Shown: piece by piece, positions 1 through 9,035 of the stretch
Layout: each line of letters starts with the position of its first letter
How positions within the stretch are numbered: the stretch's first letter is position 1
Assembly: GCA_051293835.1 (NCBI GenBank)
Contig: JBPKMA010000012.1
Location: forward strand, 1-64,000
Direction of reading: 5' to 3'
Origin: DATLZU01 sp051293835
GTDB taxonomy: Bacteria > Nitrospirota > Nitrospiria > Nitrospirales > Nitrospiraceae
DNA: 64,000 nucleotides
Notes under the pieces: model-generated
The model's input: the letters and a program-made list of their open reading frames with translations, nothing else
What the model was told of the DNA's origin: nothing
Databases searched by the model: none
Position numbers and translations under genes: made by a program

Positions 1-2
1 CG

Positions 3-152
3 AAGGTGTTTGAGACCCAGATCCACGGCAAGCGGTTCGAGATGTACAACGACACCGTGCTGGGCTTCAACAAGTCGGGCAAGGAGGTCGTCCGGCAGCA
101 GGTGGAGGAGCCGATCTACATCCGCCCAGCCGAGCGCGTGAACTGGCTGTAA
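3..152 (+). CDS. C-terminal end of an unidentified protein (partial at the window edge)
   Basis: An open frame enters from the left edge and ends at TAA (150-152), giving 49 residues that finish in RPAERVNWL. The segment is mixed polar and hydrophobic and has no motif I can place. A strong hairpin begins 25 bases after the stop, which supports this being a genuine gene end. I do not recognise the family and assign no function. The part lying left of the window would be needed for any call. Confidence 0.6.
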   Translation, partial: KVFETQIHGKRFEMYNDTVLGFNKSGKEVVRQQVEEPIYIRPAERVNWL

Positions 153-176
153 CCACAGCGCCAGACCACATTAGCG

Positions 177-215
177 AAGGGGCCAGGGGGGCACACCTAG
201 CCCCCCTGGCCCCTT
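177..215 (+). terminator. Strong perfect hairpin after the first gene
   Basis: A perfect 16-bp inverted repeat (177-192 and 200-215) encloses a 7-base loop. The stem is almost all G and C. No T-run follows, so it is either a terminator of the U-poor kind or an mRNA-stabilising stem. Its position just after the stop at 152 favours transcription termination. Confidence 0.7.
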
Positions 216-754
216 CTGGTTGTAGCCCGCTGGACAGCCTTATTTCCCTGTATTTTATTTCCATCCAACCTCCCCCCATCATTTCATTCCATCCACCGGT
301 TCCAGGTTTCAAACATCTCTGCGATGTTCCCTCCTCTGCTAAAAAATCAAGCTGATCTCCGTATCGGAAACGTTCACGCTGACGCCTCCGGCATTTTTCG
401 ATACCGCAAGGCGATCCGTCGTTGGTGAGAAATCGCGAAGAATATCTGGAGCGTTAGCCTCTGCCGCCTTCCAGATAACATTGTGGAGAAAACATATCCG
501 CCTCAACAGGAAAGGAACTGTTCAAGTGCTATATTTTTGTAGGGCTTATCCGCTCCGGACGAGCAGGACCCACACAGCCCTGTGCGCGCCAAGGACTAGC
601 ACCGCGATGCCGCGCAAAGGCCGAAGCAGCGAACGCAGCGTTTTTTGCAAGACGAAAGAGGTCGGGCTCCGTGACGCCAGCATGGCACAGACGAGGCGAG
701 AATCCTCTCCGTTGCAGCGGACGATCAGCCTTGGGCAACTTAGCCGGATGACAG
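216..754. other. Non-coding or decayed stretch
   Basis: I see no convincing complete gene here. On the minus strand an open frame of about 45 codons, ending in TAG near 341-343, reads like a protein C-terminus (ending EISLIF) but has no ATG. It may be a remnant. The 240-350 part is AT-richer than the surroundings. The rest shows no RNA gene or repeat that I can support. Confidence 0.4.
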
Positions 755-1257
755 GCTTCTGGATCTGAAACTGTGCGATCTCCGGCTGGATCTCGAGGGA
801 GAGTGCCTTTCTGAACAGATTGCTCGATTGTATTCAGAACTTGCCTCCAGACGATTGGTCTTCAGGCCGCACTTTTGGCTGTCTGATATGGTTCACCCCG
901 GACGGAATTCCCGGGATCGCCATTTCCATCTCGCGCACCCGCGGCTCGCTCGACTCGGCGGCAGCAGCAGTTGTTTGGGAAGTCTTTGCAGCCTTATCCC
1001 GACACCCCCAAGCCTTATAGCCGCAGATTTGCGGGTGGCCTGCGCCGAAGAAACTGAGTCTCAGCAAGACCCTGCGGAAGCATTACGAGCAGAAGCGCAA
1101 GCGCTACGGCAGTGCTTGAGAGCATGATCACCCGATGCCACGAACTCAATTTCCGGCTCGCTGTTCCGGAAGACCAGGCGAAACTCGTCTTAACGGTGCT
1201 GCGGACCGTGCAAACGATGAACTATCGGCACAGCTGTTGGCATCGGGTAGCGCGATG
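755..1257 (+). pseudogene. Decayed putative zinc-binding metallopeptidase
   Basis: Pieces of one protein are spread over all three + frames: an N-terminal block with RFRPHFWLSD-like text (about 770-890), a shifted WFTPDGIPGIA block (about 890-920), then HLAHPRL, then QPYPDTPKPYS (about 990-1020), and a C-terminal block with RCHELNFRLAVPEDQAKL (about 1130-1190). The order matches the family of putative zinc-binding metallopeptidases often encoded next to an ATP-grasp ligase. The stretch between HPRL and PYPD, where the HExxH zinc site should lie, is missing. At least four frame changes and a stop (TGA near 1119) are needed to read through. It cannot make an active enzyme. Confidence 0.7.
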
Positions 1258-1951
1258 AGAAAACTCCGTGTTCTGGTCCTGATGCACGAAGACCTCGTTC
1301 CCCCGGCGCACACCACCGGCCATGATCTGAAAGACAGTGGAGTGGAAAACGGAGTATGACATGGTCTCGAAGATGGGCCACGAAGTCCGTCCGCTCGGCG
1401 TGAAGAGCAACTCGGACGTCATTTGGAGCGCAGTCTGGGAAGGGAAACCGCACATCGCTTTCAATCTGCTGGAGGAATTTGTTGCCGTGGCGGTGTAGGA
1501 CCAAAACGTCGTGTCCTATCTCGAGCTGCTCCGCGTTCCATACACCGGCCGCAATCCTCGCAGGTTGATGTTGGTGCGCGACAAGACACTGTCGAAAAAG
1601 GTCCTGTCGTTTCACCGGATTCCATTCCCCGAGTTCATCGTCGTCCCCTTGGGCCGCTCGGTGAAATGCTCAAGGTGGCTCCCTTCCCGATAATTGTCAA
1701 GTCGGTCTCTGAGGAGGCGTCACTCGAGATTTCGCAGGCGTCCATCGTCGAAGACGACGACAAGTTGCGGGAACGCGTGCTGTTCATTCATCCATCACAG
1801 CGTCGCCACAGGCGCCATCGTCGAGCGAGACATCGAGGGGCGGGAACTCTATGTCGGCATACTGGAGAATTCCCATCTCCATGTGCTTCCAGTGCGGAGT
1901 CCGCTCAGTGGGCCGATTTCTCCTATCCCGATCTGCTTCAAGATGTTCTGA
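1254..1951 (+). pseudogene. Decayed D-alanine-D-alanine ligase-like ATP-grasp protein
   Basis: The frame starts like a D-Ala-D-Ala ligase relative (MRKLRVLVLMHEDLVPP) and is stopped early. It then continues in other frames: MGHEVRPLGVKSN (about 1370-1405), HIAFNLLEEF (about 1450), QNVVSYLELLRVPYTG (about 1503-1550), FPIIVKSVSEEASL (about 1684-1725), SQASIVEDDDKLRERV (about 1734-1780) and ERDIEGRELYVGILEN (about 1825-1870). These are successive blocks of the ATP-grasp fold in the right order. Several frameshifts and stops separate them, and the C-terminal catalytic part is absent after about 1951. It directly follows the broken metallopeptidase, so a former two-gene operon has decayed together. 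Confidence 0.8.
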
Positions 1952-2228
1952 ACATCGGGCTGCGATGGCGGCTGGCCCGCGTCGCCTAGCCCTGTAGCGG
2001 CAAGCTCCTTCTTCCGCGCTTACCGAGAAAACCGGTTGCGCGGGAGGTCGAATGAAACTTCCGTCCCTCGTCCGACCCCGTCTTAAGGCCTCAGTTTCGT
2101 GACATGCAGATCTGCTGGTCAAACCTATGTGCATCCGGGCACTGGGTGACTGTCCAGCAGGATCAGGATAAGGAAGCCCCGACCTTCAGCGCAGTTCCAA
2201 GGCGTGCAACGCGACGGACTCCGACCGT

Positions 2229-2777
2229 CTAAGGCCCAAACCGGATTCCGAACATCACTGCCACGCTAGTGTTGTCGGGGGAGACCGGGGGAGAGAGGGT
2301 GATGTGATGCAGGTTGACCATGAGCGTCGTGGCCAGCGCAATGTTTCGGGTAGCCTGCAATTCGGCGGAAAGGCCGAGCGGAATGAAGTGGCTGGTATCG
2401 TTGCGATCGATGCGGTTCGGACCCGTTCCACGATCCAGATCCGCATGCACTAAACCGATCCCCGCAAACGGCACGAGGTTAATGCCATTGTTAAGGCGCA
2501 CATGGTACTTGGCAACCCCGGCGAACGCGATCTGCGTCAGGTCTCCCGTCGGCACCAACACCATCATGGGACCGAAGGAAAACGAACGATCCACGTAATA
2601 GTCAAGATTAAATCCTAGCGCGAAGACCGTCCCATTGGTGGTTCCGCTCCAGAAACCGAGGTCCGTACCAAATCCCCAGCGATTCTCATCCGCCCATGCG
2701 CGGTCTAGGAGCGGCAAAGCCAACAGCGTACCTGAGAAGATCAATCCCCTTAAGAATCTGGCGCATATTCCGCTCAT
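2229..2777 (-). CDS. Outer-membrane beta-barrel protein (hypothetical)
   Basis: The protein has 182 residues. A signal peptide is visible (basic start, hydrophobic LIFSGTLLALPLL, cleavage near residue 29 after AWA). The mature part alternates hydrophobic and polar residues in short strands and ends with FGIRFGP, a terminal aromatic pattern typical of outer-membrane barrels. An AGGAG motif precedes the ATG. Length and pattern resemble small outer-membrane beta-barrel families such as OmpW- or PagL-like proteins, but no catalytic motif is clear. Predicted location is the outer membrane. The function is unknown. Confidence 0.7.
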   Translation of the reverse strand: MSGICARFLRGLIFSGTLLALPLLDRAWADENRWGFGTDLGFWSGTTNGTVFALGFNLDYYVDRSFSFGPMMVLVPTGDLTQIAFAGVAKYHVRLNNGINLVPFAGIGLVHADLDRGTGPNRIDRNDTSHFIPLGLSAELQATRNIALATTLMVNLHHITLSPPVSPDNTSVAVMFGIRFGP

Positions 2778-3063
2778 TTCATTCTGCTCTCCTTTTTCGG
2801 GTCCACAGCCGTGCGGACTTTATCATGACGATCGCTACGGAACAAGCTTCCGCCGGCTTCGTGATGAGGCCGACCGATCTAAGACTGGTGTGATCGGCAA
2901 TCGGGTCGGAAACTCGCTCTCTGCATGAGGGTCATTCAAGCGAAGCTGGCTCCTATTGCCCAATGTCGGGGCAACACGAGCGGTTTAGTGCGAACGGAAG
3001 GTAACGCGCTCACGATCGCGACGGACTAGCCGAGACAGCGGGGCCAAAGCCGAGCCGCCAAGA

Positions 3064-3669
3064 CTAGAGATACCGACGCGCCGTGACCGTTCCCTCAGCG
3101 CCAAATTCGTAAAGCAAGGGGGCACCGGTCGGAATGTTGAGCTCAAGAACCTGGTCCGGCGTCAGACGATCGAGGTGCATCACCAGCGCACGCAGACTGT
3201 TGCCGTGGGCGACGATCAGGACCGTTTCGCCCGCTAGGTGATGGGGTTTGATGCGAGATTCGTAATAGGGGAGCACGCGCTCAGCCGTATCTTTCAGACT
3301 TTCTCCGCCAGGAGGACGGATATCGTAACTCCGACGCCACAACTTGACCTGTTGTTCGCCGTACTTCTTGGCTGTTTCGGTCTTGTTCAGCCCCTGCAAC
3401 TCGCCATACATGCGCTCATTCAAAGCCTGATCTTTTTCGATCGGAATGTGGGACTGCCCGATTACCTCCAAAACGATCCGCAGCGTCTCGATGGCTCTGG
3501 TCAACACCGACGTAAAGGCCCGATCGAAGCGATATCCGATTAGCTTCTGGCCCGCAGACCGGGCCTCTTCTTCACCCTTTGCCGAAAGGGGGACATCGAC
3601 CCAGCCCGTGAATCGGTTTTCTCGATTCCATTGCGATTCGCCGTGACGCAGCAGCACCAGCCTGCCCAT
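3064..3669 (-). CDS. gpmA: 2,3-bisphosphoglycerate-dependent phosphoglycerate mutase
   Basis: This glycolytic and gluconeogenic enzyme interconverts 3- and 2-phosphoglycerate through a phosphohistidine. The catalytic RHGESQWN motif lies at residues 8-15, followed by FTGWVDVPLS, which is typical of the cofactor-dependent mutase, and the second histidine in VAHGNSLRA near residue 170. The predicted length (201 residues) is slightly short for the family because the C-terminal tail is reduced. I start at the ATG at 3669, which has GGAGGGAGG six bases upstream. An in-frame TTG at 3690 has no such support. It acts in the cytoplasm and stands alone between an outer-membrane protein and a divergent hypothetical. 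Confidence 0.9.
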   Translation of the reverse strand: MGRLVLLRHGESQWNRENRFTGWVDVPLSAKGEEEARSAGQKLIGYRFDRAFTSVLTRAIETLRIVLEVIGQSHIPIEKDQALNERMYGELQGLNKTETAKKYGEQQVKLWRRSYDIRPPGGESLKDTAERVLPYYESRIKPHHLAGETVLIVAHGNSLRALVMHLDRLTPDQVLELNIPTGAPLLYEFGAEGTVTARRYL

Positions 3670-3853
3670 TCCAATCCTCCCTCCGGTCAAGATGGCTTGC
3701 TTCCCTCTGCCCCCAGGATACGCGATCGCCGCTCCAAGTCAAGCCTCGAAGCGTGCTCTGATTGTCGGGAGCTCCTTGCAATCGCTCTGTCCAGTCAGTA
3801 CCATGCCGGCTGTTGTGATAGTTTTTTGCTTCTTTTGCTATGGACAGTGGGTC

Positions 3854-4708
3854 ATGGTCTCCGTTACCGATCCCCAAGATCGATCCTGGCGGGAGCTCGA
3901 GCGCTGGTGGGTCAACATGGCGCGAAACCTTGGTGTCGGCGAACGCGCAGAGCAGTTCTTTGCACATACACTCGGTCCTGGTCGGTTGTTAGAGCGAATC
4001 GGGTGGGTGGGCGGGAACATCGACTACCTGTTGTTCGTCTTGATCCGGTATTGGATTCCGCCCGTGCTTCCGCCACCGGGACGAGAACGTACGTCGAAGA
4101 ACGATCAGGATTATTGGCTGGAATCCGAGCAAATTCTCAAACGAGCGGTCGAACGGTTGAGGGAATTAAAACCTTTAATCGAATTGCTGACAGCGCCCAA
4201 TCCGCTCACCATCTCCGCCGACTCCGGCAAGAAATCCCAAGGGACCGCGCCAGTGGTGGAAGTGGAACTCGCCCGGATGCTGGAAGGCATCGCCGAGGTG
4301 GCCGGCAGCTATGGCGGACCTGATTACACATCGGTCATCAAAAACTTCGATCCGGTTCCACTCCGGCAGACCCAACCATTCAAACACAATAAGAAGAACA
4401 GCGCGGAACTATGGGTGGTCTTTCTCTTGCGTGAACATTTCAGGACGCTGGGTTTGGGCAAGGATCGATACTGGCCGCTCGTGGCCGAGGTCTGCGCGGC
4501 AGCAGGAATCGCCCAGCCAAACGGCCAATCGTACGGTGCAGAGGAGCTGAAATCTTGGTGGCAGAAGAACTGGCCGCGGACTTACACCCAATTAGAGCAG
4601 AAACAAGCTGCAGCCGACTTAGGGGGAGCCGCGTACGGCCACGATTTCGAGTGGTTCCAGGCCTGGATCGCGTGGCAACGTACCCGCGCCCCGTTGGCGC
4701 CCGCGTAA
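3854..4708 (+). CDS. Hypothetical protein, possible membrane-associated
   Basis: The protein has 284 residues from the ATG at 3854. The frame is open upstream to 3692, but the upstream part is unlike protein and overlaps the gpmA promoter side. Residues about 45-65 (IDYLLFVLIRYWIPPVL) form a single hydrophobic segment. The rest is rich in W, E and R, with LKSWWQKNWP near the C-terminus. I recognise no domain. Its 3' end overlaps the convergent zinc-ribbon/DUF2628 gene by about 127 bp, which is unusual. The ribosome-binding site is weak, so the start is uncertain. Confidence 0.6.
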   Translation: MVSVTDPQDRSWRELERWWVNMARNLGVGERAEQFFAHTLGPGRLLERIGWVGGNIDYLLFVLIRYWIPPVLPPPGRERTSKNDQDYWLESEQILKRAVERLRELKPLIELLTAPNPLTISADSGKKSQGTAPVVEVELARMLEGIAEVAGSYGGPDYTSVIKNFDPVPLRQTQPFKHNKKNSAELWVVFLLREHFRTLGLGKDRYWPLVAEVCAAAGIAQPNGQSYGAEELKSWWQKNWPRTYTQLEQKQAAADLGGAAYGHDFEWFQAWIAWQRTRAPLAPA

Positions 4709-5355
4709 CGAACGGAAAAGTCCCGCAACTCCTCCACCTTCGTGCGAGTGGGGGCTGGCTGAGTGCGCGGAGGGACGGTCCTGCTGGGACTGGGCGGTCC
4801 CTCTCGCAGAATAGCGATGAGGAGCGCCACCTTCAAAGCGAACAACCCGACTCCAACCCACACCACATAAGGCTGAACTCCTCCCGAATCGTTCAAGATC
4901 CGGTCCCGGTTGGACGCATCCAGGTTCGGCAGTGATTTGATCTTTGCCAACTGCTCTTTGATGTGCCAGTAATAGATATAGTTCGCGCTGGCTCCTGCCA
5001 TGATCCGCCAGACCAAATCCGCCGACAGATCTTGCGTGAAATAAAACGCTGCGACCGGGCCGACTGCATAAACCAACGCATATAGGTACATCTTGCGGTA
5101 CAGAAACCAGAGGAAGGGCTCGAAGAGAAACGCCGGCCAATTCCAAGTGAAAGCAAAACGGGGGCCTGACGCGCCGGAAAATTTCTCGAACGTTTTTAGA
5201 TAGCGATCGGCATTGGGTCCGATGAACTTCCGCCAGATCTGCGCTTCATCCCAGACAGGGGGAGTCGCCTGGGAAGGGGAAAGTGCGGTCCCGCATTGCT
5301 GACAAAAGCGGGCGTCGTCCGGATTGAGCTGGCGACAGGTTTCACAGGATCGCAT
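4582..5355 (-). CDS. Zinc-ribbon plus DUF2628 membrane protein
   Basis: The protein has 257 residues. The N-terminus carries two CxxC pairs (CETC and CQQC) spaced as a zinc ribbon (residues 4-21). Next come two or three membrane segments (about 73-88, 92-110, 165-185) and a YYWHIKEQL motif, the layout of DUF2628 inner-membrane proteins. The proline-rich tail and the last 45 residues lie antisense to the preceding hypothetical, so the original stop may have been lost and the frame extended. The function of DUF2628 proteins is not known. Confidence 0.7.
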   Translation of the reverse strand: MRSCETCRQLNPDDARFCQQCGTALSPSQATPPVWDEAQIWRKFIGPNADRYLKTFEKFSGASGPRFAFTWNWPAFLFEPFLWFLYRKMYLYALVYAVGPVAAFYFTQDLSADLVWRIMAGASANYIYYWHIKEQLAKIKSLPNLDASNRDRILNDSGGVQPYVVWVGVGLFALKVALLIAILREGPPSPSRTVPPRTQPAPTRTKVEELRDFSVRYAGANGARVRCHAIQAWNHSKSWPYAAPPKSAAACFCSNWV

Positions 5356-5518
5356 GGGTCGAGCTTACCACATTCGCGGGGGCCTCGCTCGCATCGCGTG
5401 TCGATGAAATTTCTCAATGTTCAGAAAGGGATAGAAGACCCGGTCGTCGAGTTTGATATTGCTTTCGCTCGATTGGTGTGTTAGTGTCCCCCAATTCATA
5501 ATTAAGGATGGTCTGTGG

Positions 5519-6712
5519 ATGCTGACAGAGGAGCTACAACAAGACGCGGAACGCTATCTGATGGCAACCTATGCACGGCAGCCTATCTCGATCGTACGCG
5601 GCCGGGGCAGCCGCGTCTACGATATGGAAGGCAGGGAATACATCGATTTTGTTGCCGGAATCGCAGTGAATGTCCTGGGACATGCGCATCCGGACTTGAC
5701 CTTGGCTATCCAAAAGCAGGCTCAGCATCTACTCCATGCTTCCAATCTGTATTACACAGAGCCGCAAGTCAAATTGGCTCAGGCGTTAGTTGATCATTCA
5801 TTCGCCGACAAAGTGTTCTTCTGCAACAGCGGAGCGGAAGCGAACGAAGCCGCCATCAAGTTGGCCAGGCGCTACTCATTCGAGAAGTACGGGCCGGGTC
5901 GGCATGACATTGTTACGATGCGGAATTCATTTCATGGCCGGACCCTTGCAACACTGACGGCGACAGGACAGGAAAAAGTACAAAAAGGCTTCGACCCGCT
6001 CGTGCCGGGATTCAGCTATGTGGCGTTCAACGATTTGGCGGAAGCGGAAAAAGCCATTACCGCCAAAACGGCTGCCGTCATGCTGGAACCGATCCAGGCC
6101 GAAGGAGGCGTCCACGTCGCAGATCGCACTTACTTAAAAGGTTTGCGGGAATTGTGCCGGCAACGCGATGTCCTGTTGATTTTCGACGAGGTTCAGACCG
6201 GTATGGGCCGCACGGGTACCCTCTTTGCGTACGAGCAATTTGGCGTCGAACCGGACATCATGACCCTGGCCAAGGGGTTGGGCGGCGGTGTCCCGATCGG
6301 GGCCTGCCTTGCAAGGGCTCAAGTGGCGGAAGTCTTTACGCCTGGGACCCATGCATCCACCTTCGGCGGCAATCCGCTAGCTTGTGCTGCCGGGTTAGCC
6401 GTGCTACGGGTCTTGCTCGAAGGGCGGATTCTGGACCATGCCCGCCGGATGGGAGATTACCTGGCCAAGGGCTTGGCGGAGTGTAAAGACCGCCATCGCG
6501 TTGTTAAAGAGGTACGCGGTCTTGGCTTGCTCCAGGGGATGGAACTCGCGATCGACGGCCAACAGATTGTGATGGATTGCCTGGCGCGCGGACTCTTGAT
6601 CAACTGCACGATGGAACGGATCTTGCGGTTCATTCCTCCGCTGATTATTACTCAGCGCGAAATCGATCGCCTGTTGGACGTGCTGTCGCAGATACTGAAC
6701 AAACGAGCATGA
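5519..6712 (+). CDS. argD: Acetylornithine aminotransferase
   Basis: A PLP-dependent transaminase (397 residues) that converts N-acetylglutamate 5-semialdehyde to N-acetylornithine in arginine synthesis. It may also act on succinyl-diaminopimelate precursors in some bacteria. Visible marks are the glycine-rich PLP-phosphate site SGAEANEAAIKLAR (about 105-118), the DEVQTGMGRTG block (about 222-232) and the Schiff-base lysine in TLAKGLGGGVPIG (about 250). The ATG at 5519 is chosen because the family starts with a short helix here. The frame is open to 5453, but that part is not conserved in style. It is the first gene of the arg run, 22 bp before argF. Confidence 0.95.
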   Translation: MLTEELQQDAERYLMATYARQPISIVRGRGSRVYDMEGREYIDFVAGIAVNVLGHAHPDLTLAIQKQAQHLLHASNLYYTEPQVKLAQALVDHSFADKVFFCNSGAEANEAAIKLARRYSFEKYGPGRHDIVTMRNSFHGRTLATLTATGQEKVQKGFDPLVPGFSYVAFNDLAEAEKAITAKTAAVMLEPIQAEGGVHVADRTYLKGLRELCRQRDVLLIFDEVQTGMGRTGTLFAYEQFGVEPDIMTLAKGLGGGVPIGACLARAQVAEVFTPGTHASTFGGNPLACAAGLAVLRVLLEGRILDHARRMGDYLAKGLAECKDRHRVVKEVRGLGLLQGMELAIDGQQIVMDCLARGLLINCTMERILRFIPPLIITQREIDRLLDVLSQILNKRA

Positions 6713-6734
6713 CGAACCGCGAGAGGAGGTCGCT

Positions 6735-7763
6735 ATGGCGGGACGTCCTGCCTGCGTGACGGACAGAGAGCCCGGCCAGGGGGTCGGGAAAGACTTGTTG
6801 CATGTCGGCCCTATTCCCAGACGGAATATCGACGCCTTGCTGCGTCTGGCCGCCGATTTGAAGCGCGCTCAACATCGCGGCAAAAGCCCTCGGTTGCTGG
6901 CTGGCAAGATGCTTGGGCTCTTGTTTCAAAAGCCGTCCACGCGAACACGGGTCTCGTTCGAAGCCGGCATGAATCAACTGGGAGGGCAGGCGATCGTCCT
7001 CCCGATGGCCGACATTCAACTTTCGCGCGGAGAAAGCATCGCCGACACGGCACGGGTACTTTCACGATACCTAGACGGCTTGGTGATCCGGACCTACGAC
7101 CATGCGACCGTCGAGGAGTGGGCCAGAGAGGCGACTATTCCGGTCATCAACGGGCTGACCGATCTCAGCCACCCCTGTCAAGCGCTGTCAGATCTCCTGA
7201 CTATTCGTGAGAAAAAGGGCCGCCTCAGGGGGATCAAGATCGCCTATGTCGGCGACGGCAATAACGTAGCTAATTCCCTCATCGAGGCGGCAGCCAAGAT
7301 GGGGATGGCGATCGCTCTTGGCTGTCCGGCCGGCTATCAGCCTGATCAACATATCGTCGAGGTCGCTCGGTTAGAGGCACAGCAAACCGGCGGCGCCATC
7401 GAAATCGGCGAAGATCCCGACGTGGCGGTCAAGGAAGCCGATGTGGTCTACACCGACGTCTGGATCAGTATGGGCCGCGAGCGGGAACAGGCTCGGCGTC
7501 TGAAAGCCCTCACTCCTTACCAACTGAACGAGCGGCTCCTGCGGCGGGCCAAGCCTGACGCCATTGTCATGCATTGTCTGCCGGCGCACCGAGGTGAAGA
7601 AATCACGGCTGAGGTCTTGGATGGTCCACAATCCGTCGTCTTGGATCAGGCCGAAAACCGTCTACACATGCAAAAGGCCATCCTAGTCACATGGCTAGGA
7701 AGAAAGCCAAAGACAAGCGAGGCATTTGTGGCATCCTCCAGAGTGTTGGGTGCCCGGCAATAG
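6735..7763 (+). CDS. argF: Ornithine carbamoyltransferase
   Basis: This enzyme transfers the carbamoyl group of carbamoyl phosphate to ornithine, giving citrulline. The protein has 342 residues. The carbamoyl-phosphate motif STRTR sits in KPSTRTRVSFE (about residue 67), HPCQALSDLLT is near 147, and the ornithine-site HCLPAHRGEE is near 280. The GAGGAGGT Shine-Dalgarno sequence seven bases before the ATG fixes the start. The N-terminus is about 20 residues longer than usual (ending in GKDLLHVG). The gene lies directly between argD and argG, which supports co-transcription. Confidence 0.95.
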   Translation: MAGRPACVTDREPGQGVGKDLLHVGPIPRRNIDALLRLAADLKRAQHRGKSPRLLAGKMLGLLFQKPSTRTRVSFEAGMNQLGGQAIVLPMADIQLSRGESIADTARVLSRYLDGLVIRTYDHATVEEWAREATIPVINGLTDLSHPCQALSDLLTIREKKGRLRGIKIAYVGDGNNVANSLIEAAAKMGMAIALGCPAGYQPDQHIVEVARLEAQQTGGAIEIGEDPDVAVKEADVVYTDVWISMGREREQARRLKALTPYQLNERLLRRAKPDAIVMHCLPAHRGEEITAEVLDGPQSVVLDQAENRLHMQKAILVTWLGRKPKTSEAFVASSRVLGARQ

Positions 7764-7778
7764 GCGAGAGGACCACGC

Positions 7779-8993
7779 GTGTTGCAGAGACCCGTCAAGA
7801 AAGTGGTGTTGGCGTACTCGGGCGGGTTGGATACGTCCGTCATCCTTCGATGGTTGCAGGAAACCTACGGATGCGCGGTGGTGGCGTTTTGCGCCGATCT
7901 CGGACAAGGCGAAGATCTCAAGGCCATCAAGGCGAAGGCGCAGGCCTTGGGCGCCTCGAAAGTCTACGTCGAAGATCTCCGTGAGGTCTTTGTGAAAGAC
8001 CACATCTTCCCGATGCTGCGGGCGAACGCCGTTTACGAAGGAAGCTATCTGCTGGGGACCTCGATCGCCAGGCCGCTGATCGCCCAACGTCAAATTGAAA
8101 TCGCACGGAAAGAAAGTGCAGACGCTGTCGCGCATGGCGCGACAGGAAAGGGAAACGATCAGGTCAGATTTGAACTCACATACCTCGCGCTCGACCCCAA
8201 GATCAAGATCATTGCGCCCTGGCGCGAGTGGAGGTTCCGTTCGCGACGGGAACTCATCGAGTATGCGCAGGCGCACGGCATCCCGGTGACCGCGACCAAA
8301 GCCAAGCCCTACAGCATGGACCTTAATTTGTTTCATGTCAGTTATGAAGGCGGGATCTTGGAAGATCCCTGGGAGGCACCGCCGGAAGAAATCTTTCAGA
8401 TGACCGTCTCGCCTGAACAGGCACCGGACAAGCCCAGGGAAATCGAGATCGACTACGAACGGGGAGACCCGGTCGCAGTGGACGGCAAGCGCATGAGCCC
8501 AGCGACGCTGTTGGCGCATCTCAATCGGCTGGGCGGAACGTATGGGGTGGGCCGAGTGGACCTGGTCGAGAACCGTTATGTCGGCATGAAGTCCCGCGGC
8601 GTCTACGAAACGCCGGGCGGGACGATTCTGCATGTCGCGCACCGGGGGATCGAGTCGCTGACGATGGACCGGGAGGTCATGCATCTTCGCGATAGTTTGA
8701 TTCCCCGTTACGCCGAACTGATTTATTATGGATATTGGCACAGCCCAGAGCGGCTGATGTTGCAAAAAGCGATCGACGAGGCTCAACAGGATGTCACCGG
8801 CACGGTCCGGGTGAAATTATATAAAGGCAGTTGCACGGTCGTCGGCCGCAAATCGCCCAGGTCGCTCTACCGGTTGGATATGGCAACATTTGAAGAAGAC
8901 GAAGTCTACCGGCAGAAGGACGCGGAAGGATTCATCCGGTTGAACGCGCTGCGGCTCGCCATCCGCGCGCAGCGGCCCCACAAAAAGGCGTAA
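7779..8993 (+). CDS. argG: Argininosuccinate synthase
   Basis: This enzyme joins citrulline and aspartate with ATP to form argininosuccinate. The protein has 404 residues, normal for the family. The pyrophosphatase P-loop AYSGGLDTSV is at residues 12-21, EGSYLLGTSIARPLIA near 88-103, and GKGNDQVRFE near 125. The start is GTG at 7779, 15 bp after argF, with GAGAGG upstream. No other start keeps the P-loop in its normal place. It is the third step of the arg run and is followed by argH after about 40 bp. Confidence 0.96.
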   Translation: MLQRPVKKVVLAYSGGLDTSVILRWLQETYGCAVVAFCADLGQGEDLKAIKAKAQALGASKVYVEDLREVFVKDHIFPMLRANAVYEGSYLLGTSIARPLIAQRQIEIARKESADAVAHGATGKGNDQVRFELTYLALDPKIKIIAPWREWRFRSRRELIEYAQAHGIPVTATKAKPYSMDLNLFHVSYEGGILEDPWEAPPEEIFQMTVSPEQAPDKPREIEIDYERGDPVAVDGKRMSPATLLAHLNRLGGTYGVGRVDLVENRYVGMKSRGVYETPGGTILHVAHRGIESLTMDREVMHLRDSLIPRYAELIYYGYWHSPERLMLQKAIDEAQQDVTGTVRVKLYKGSCTVVGRKSPRSLYRLDMATFEEDEVYRQKDAEGFIRLNALRLAIRAQRPHKKA

Positions 8994-9035
8994 ATCGGTG
9001 AAGCGTCTTTCGCGATGCGCGCTGGCGGAGAACGC

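Noticed and set aside
1190..1615. Minus-strand frame of 141 codons
   Set aside because: It lies opposite the decayed ATP-grasp gene and gives no family-like text.
7695..8786. Minus-strand frame of 363 codons opposite argG
   Set aside because: It lies antisense to a fully motif-supported argG and has no domain.
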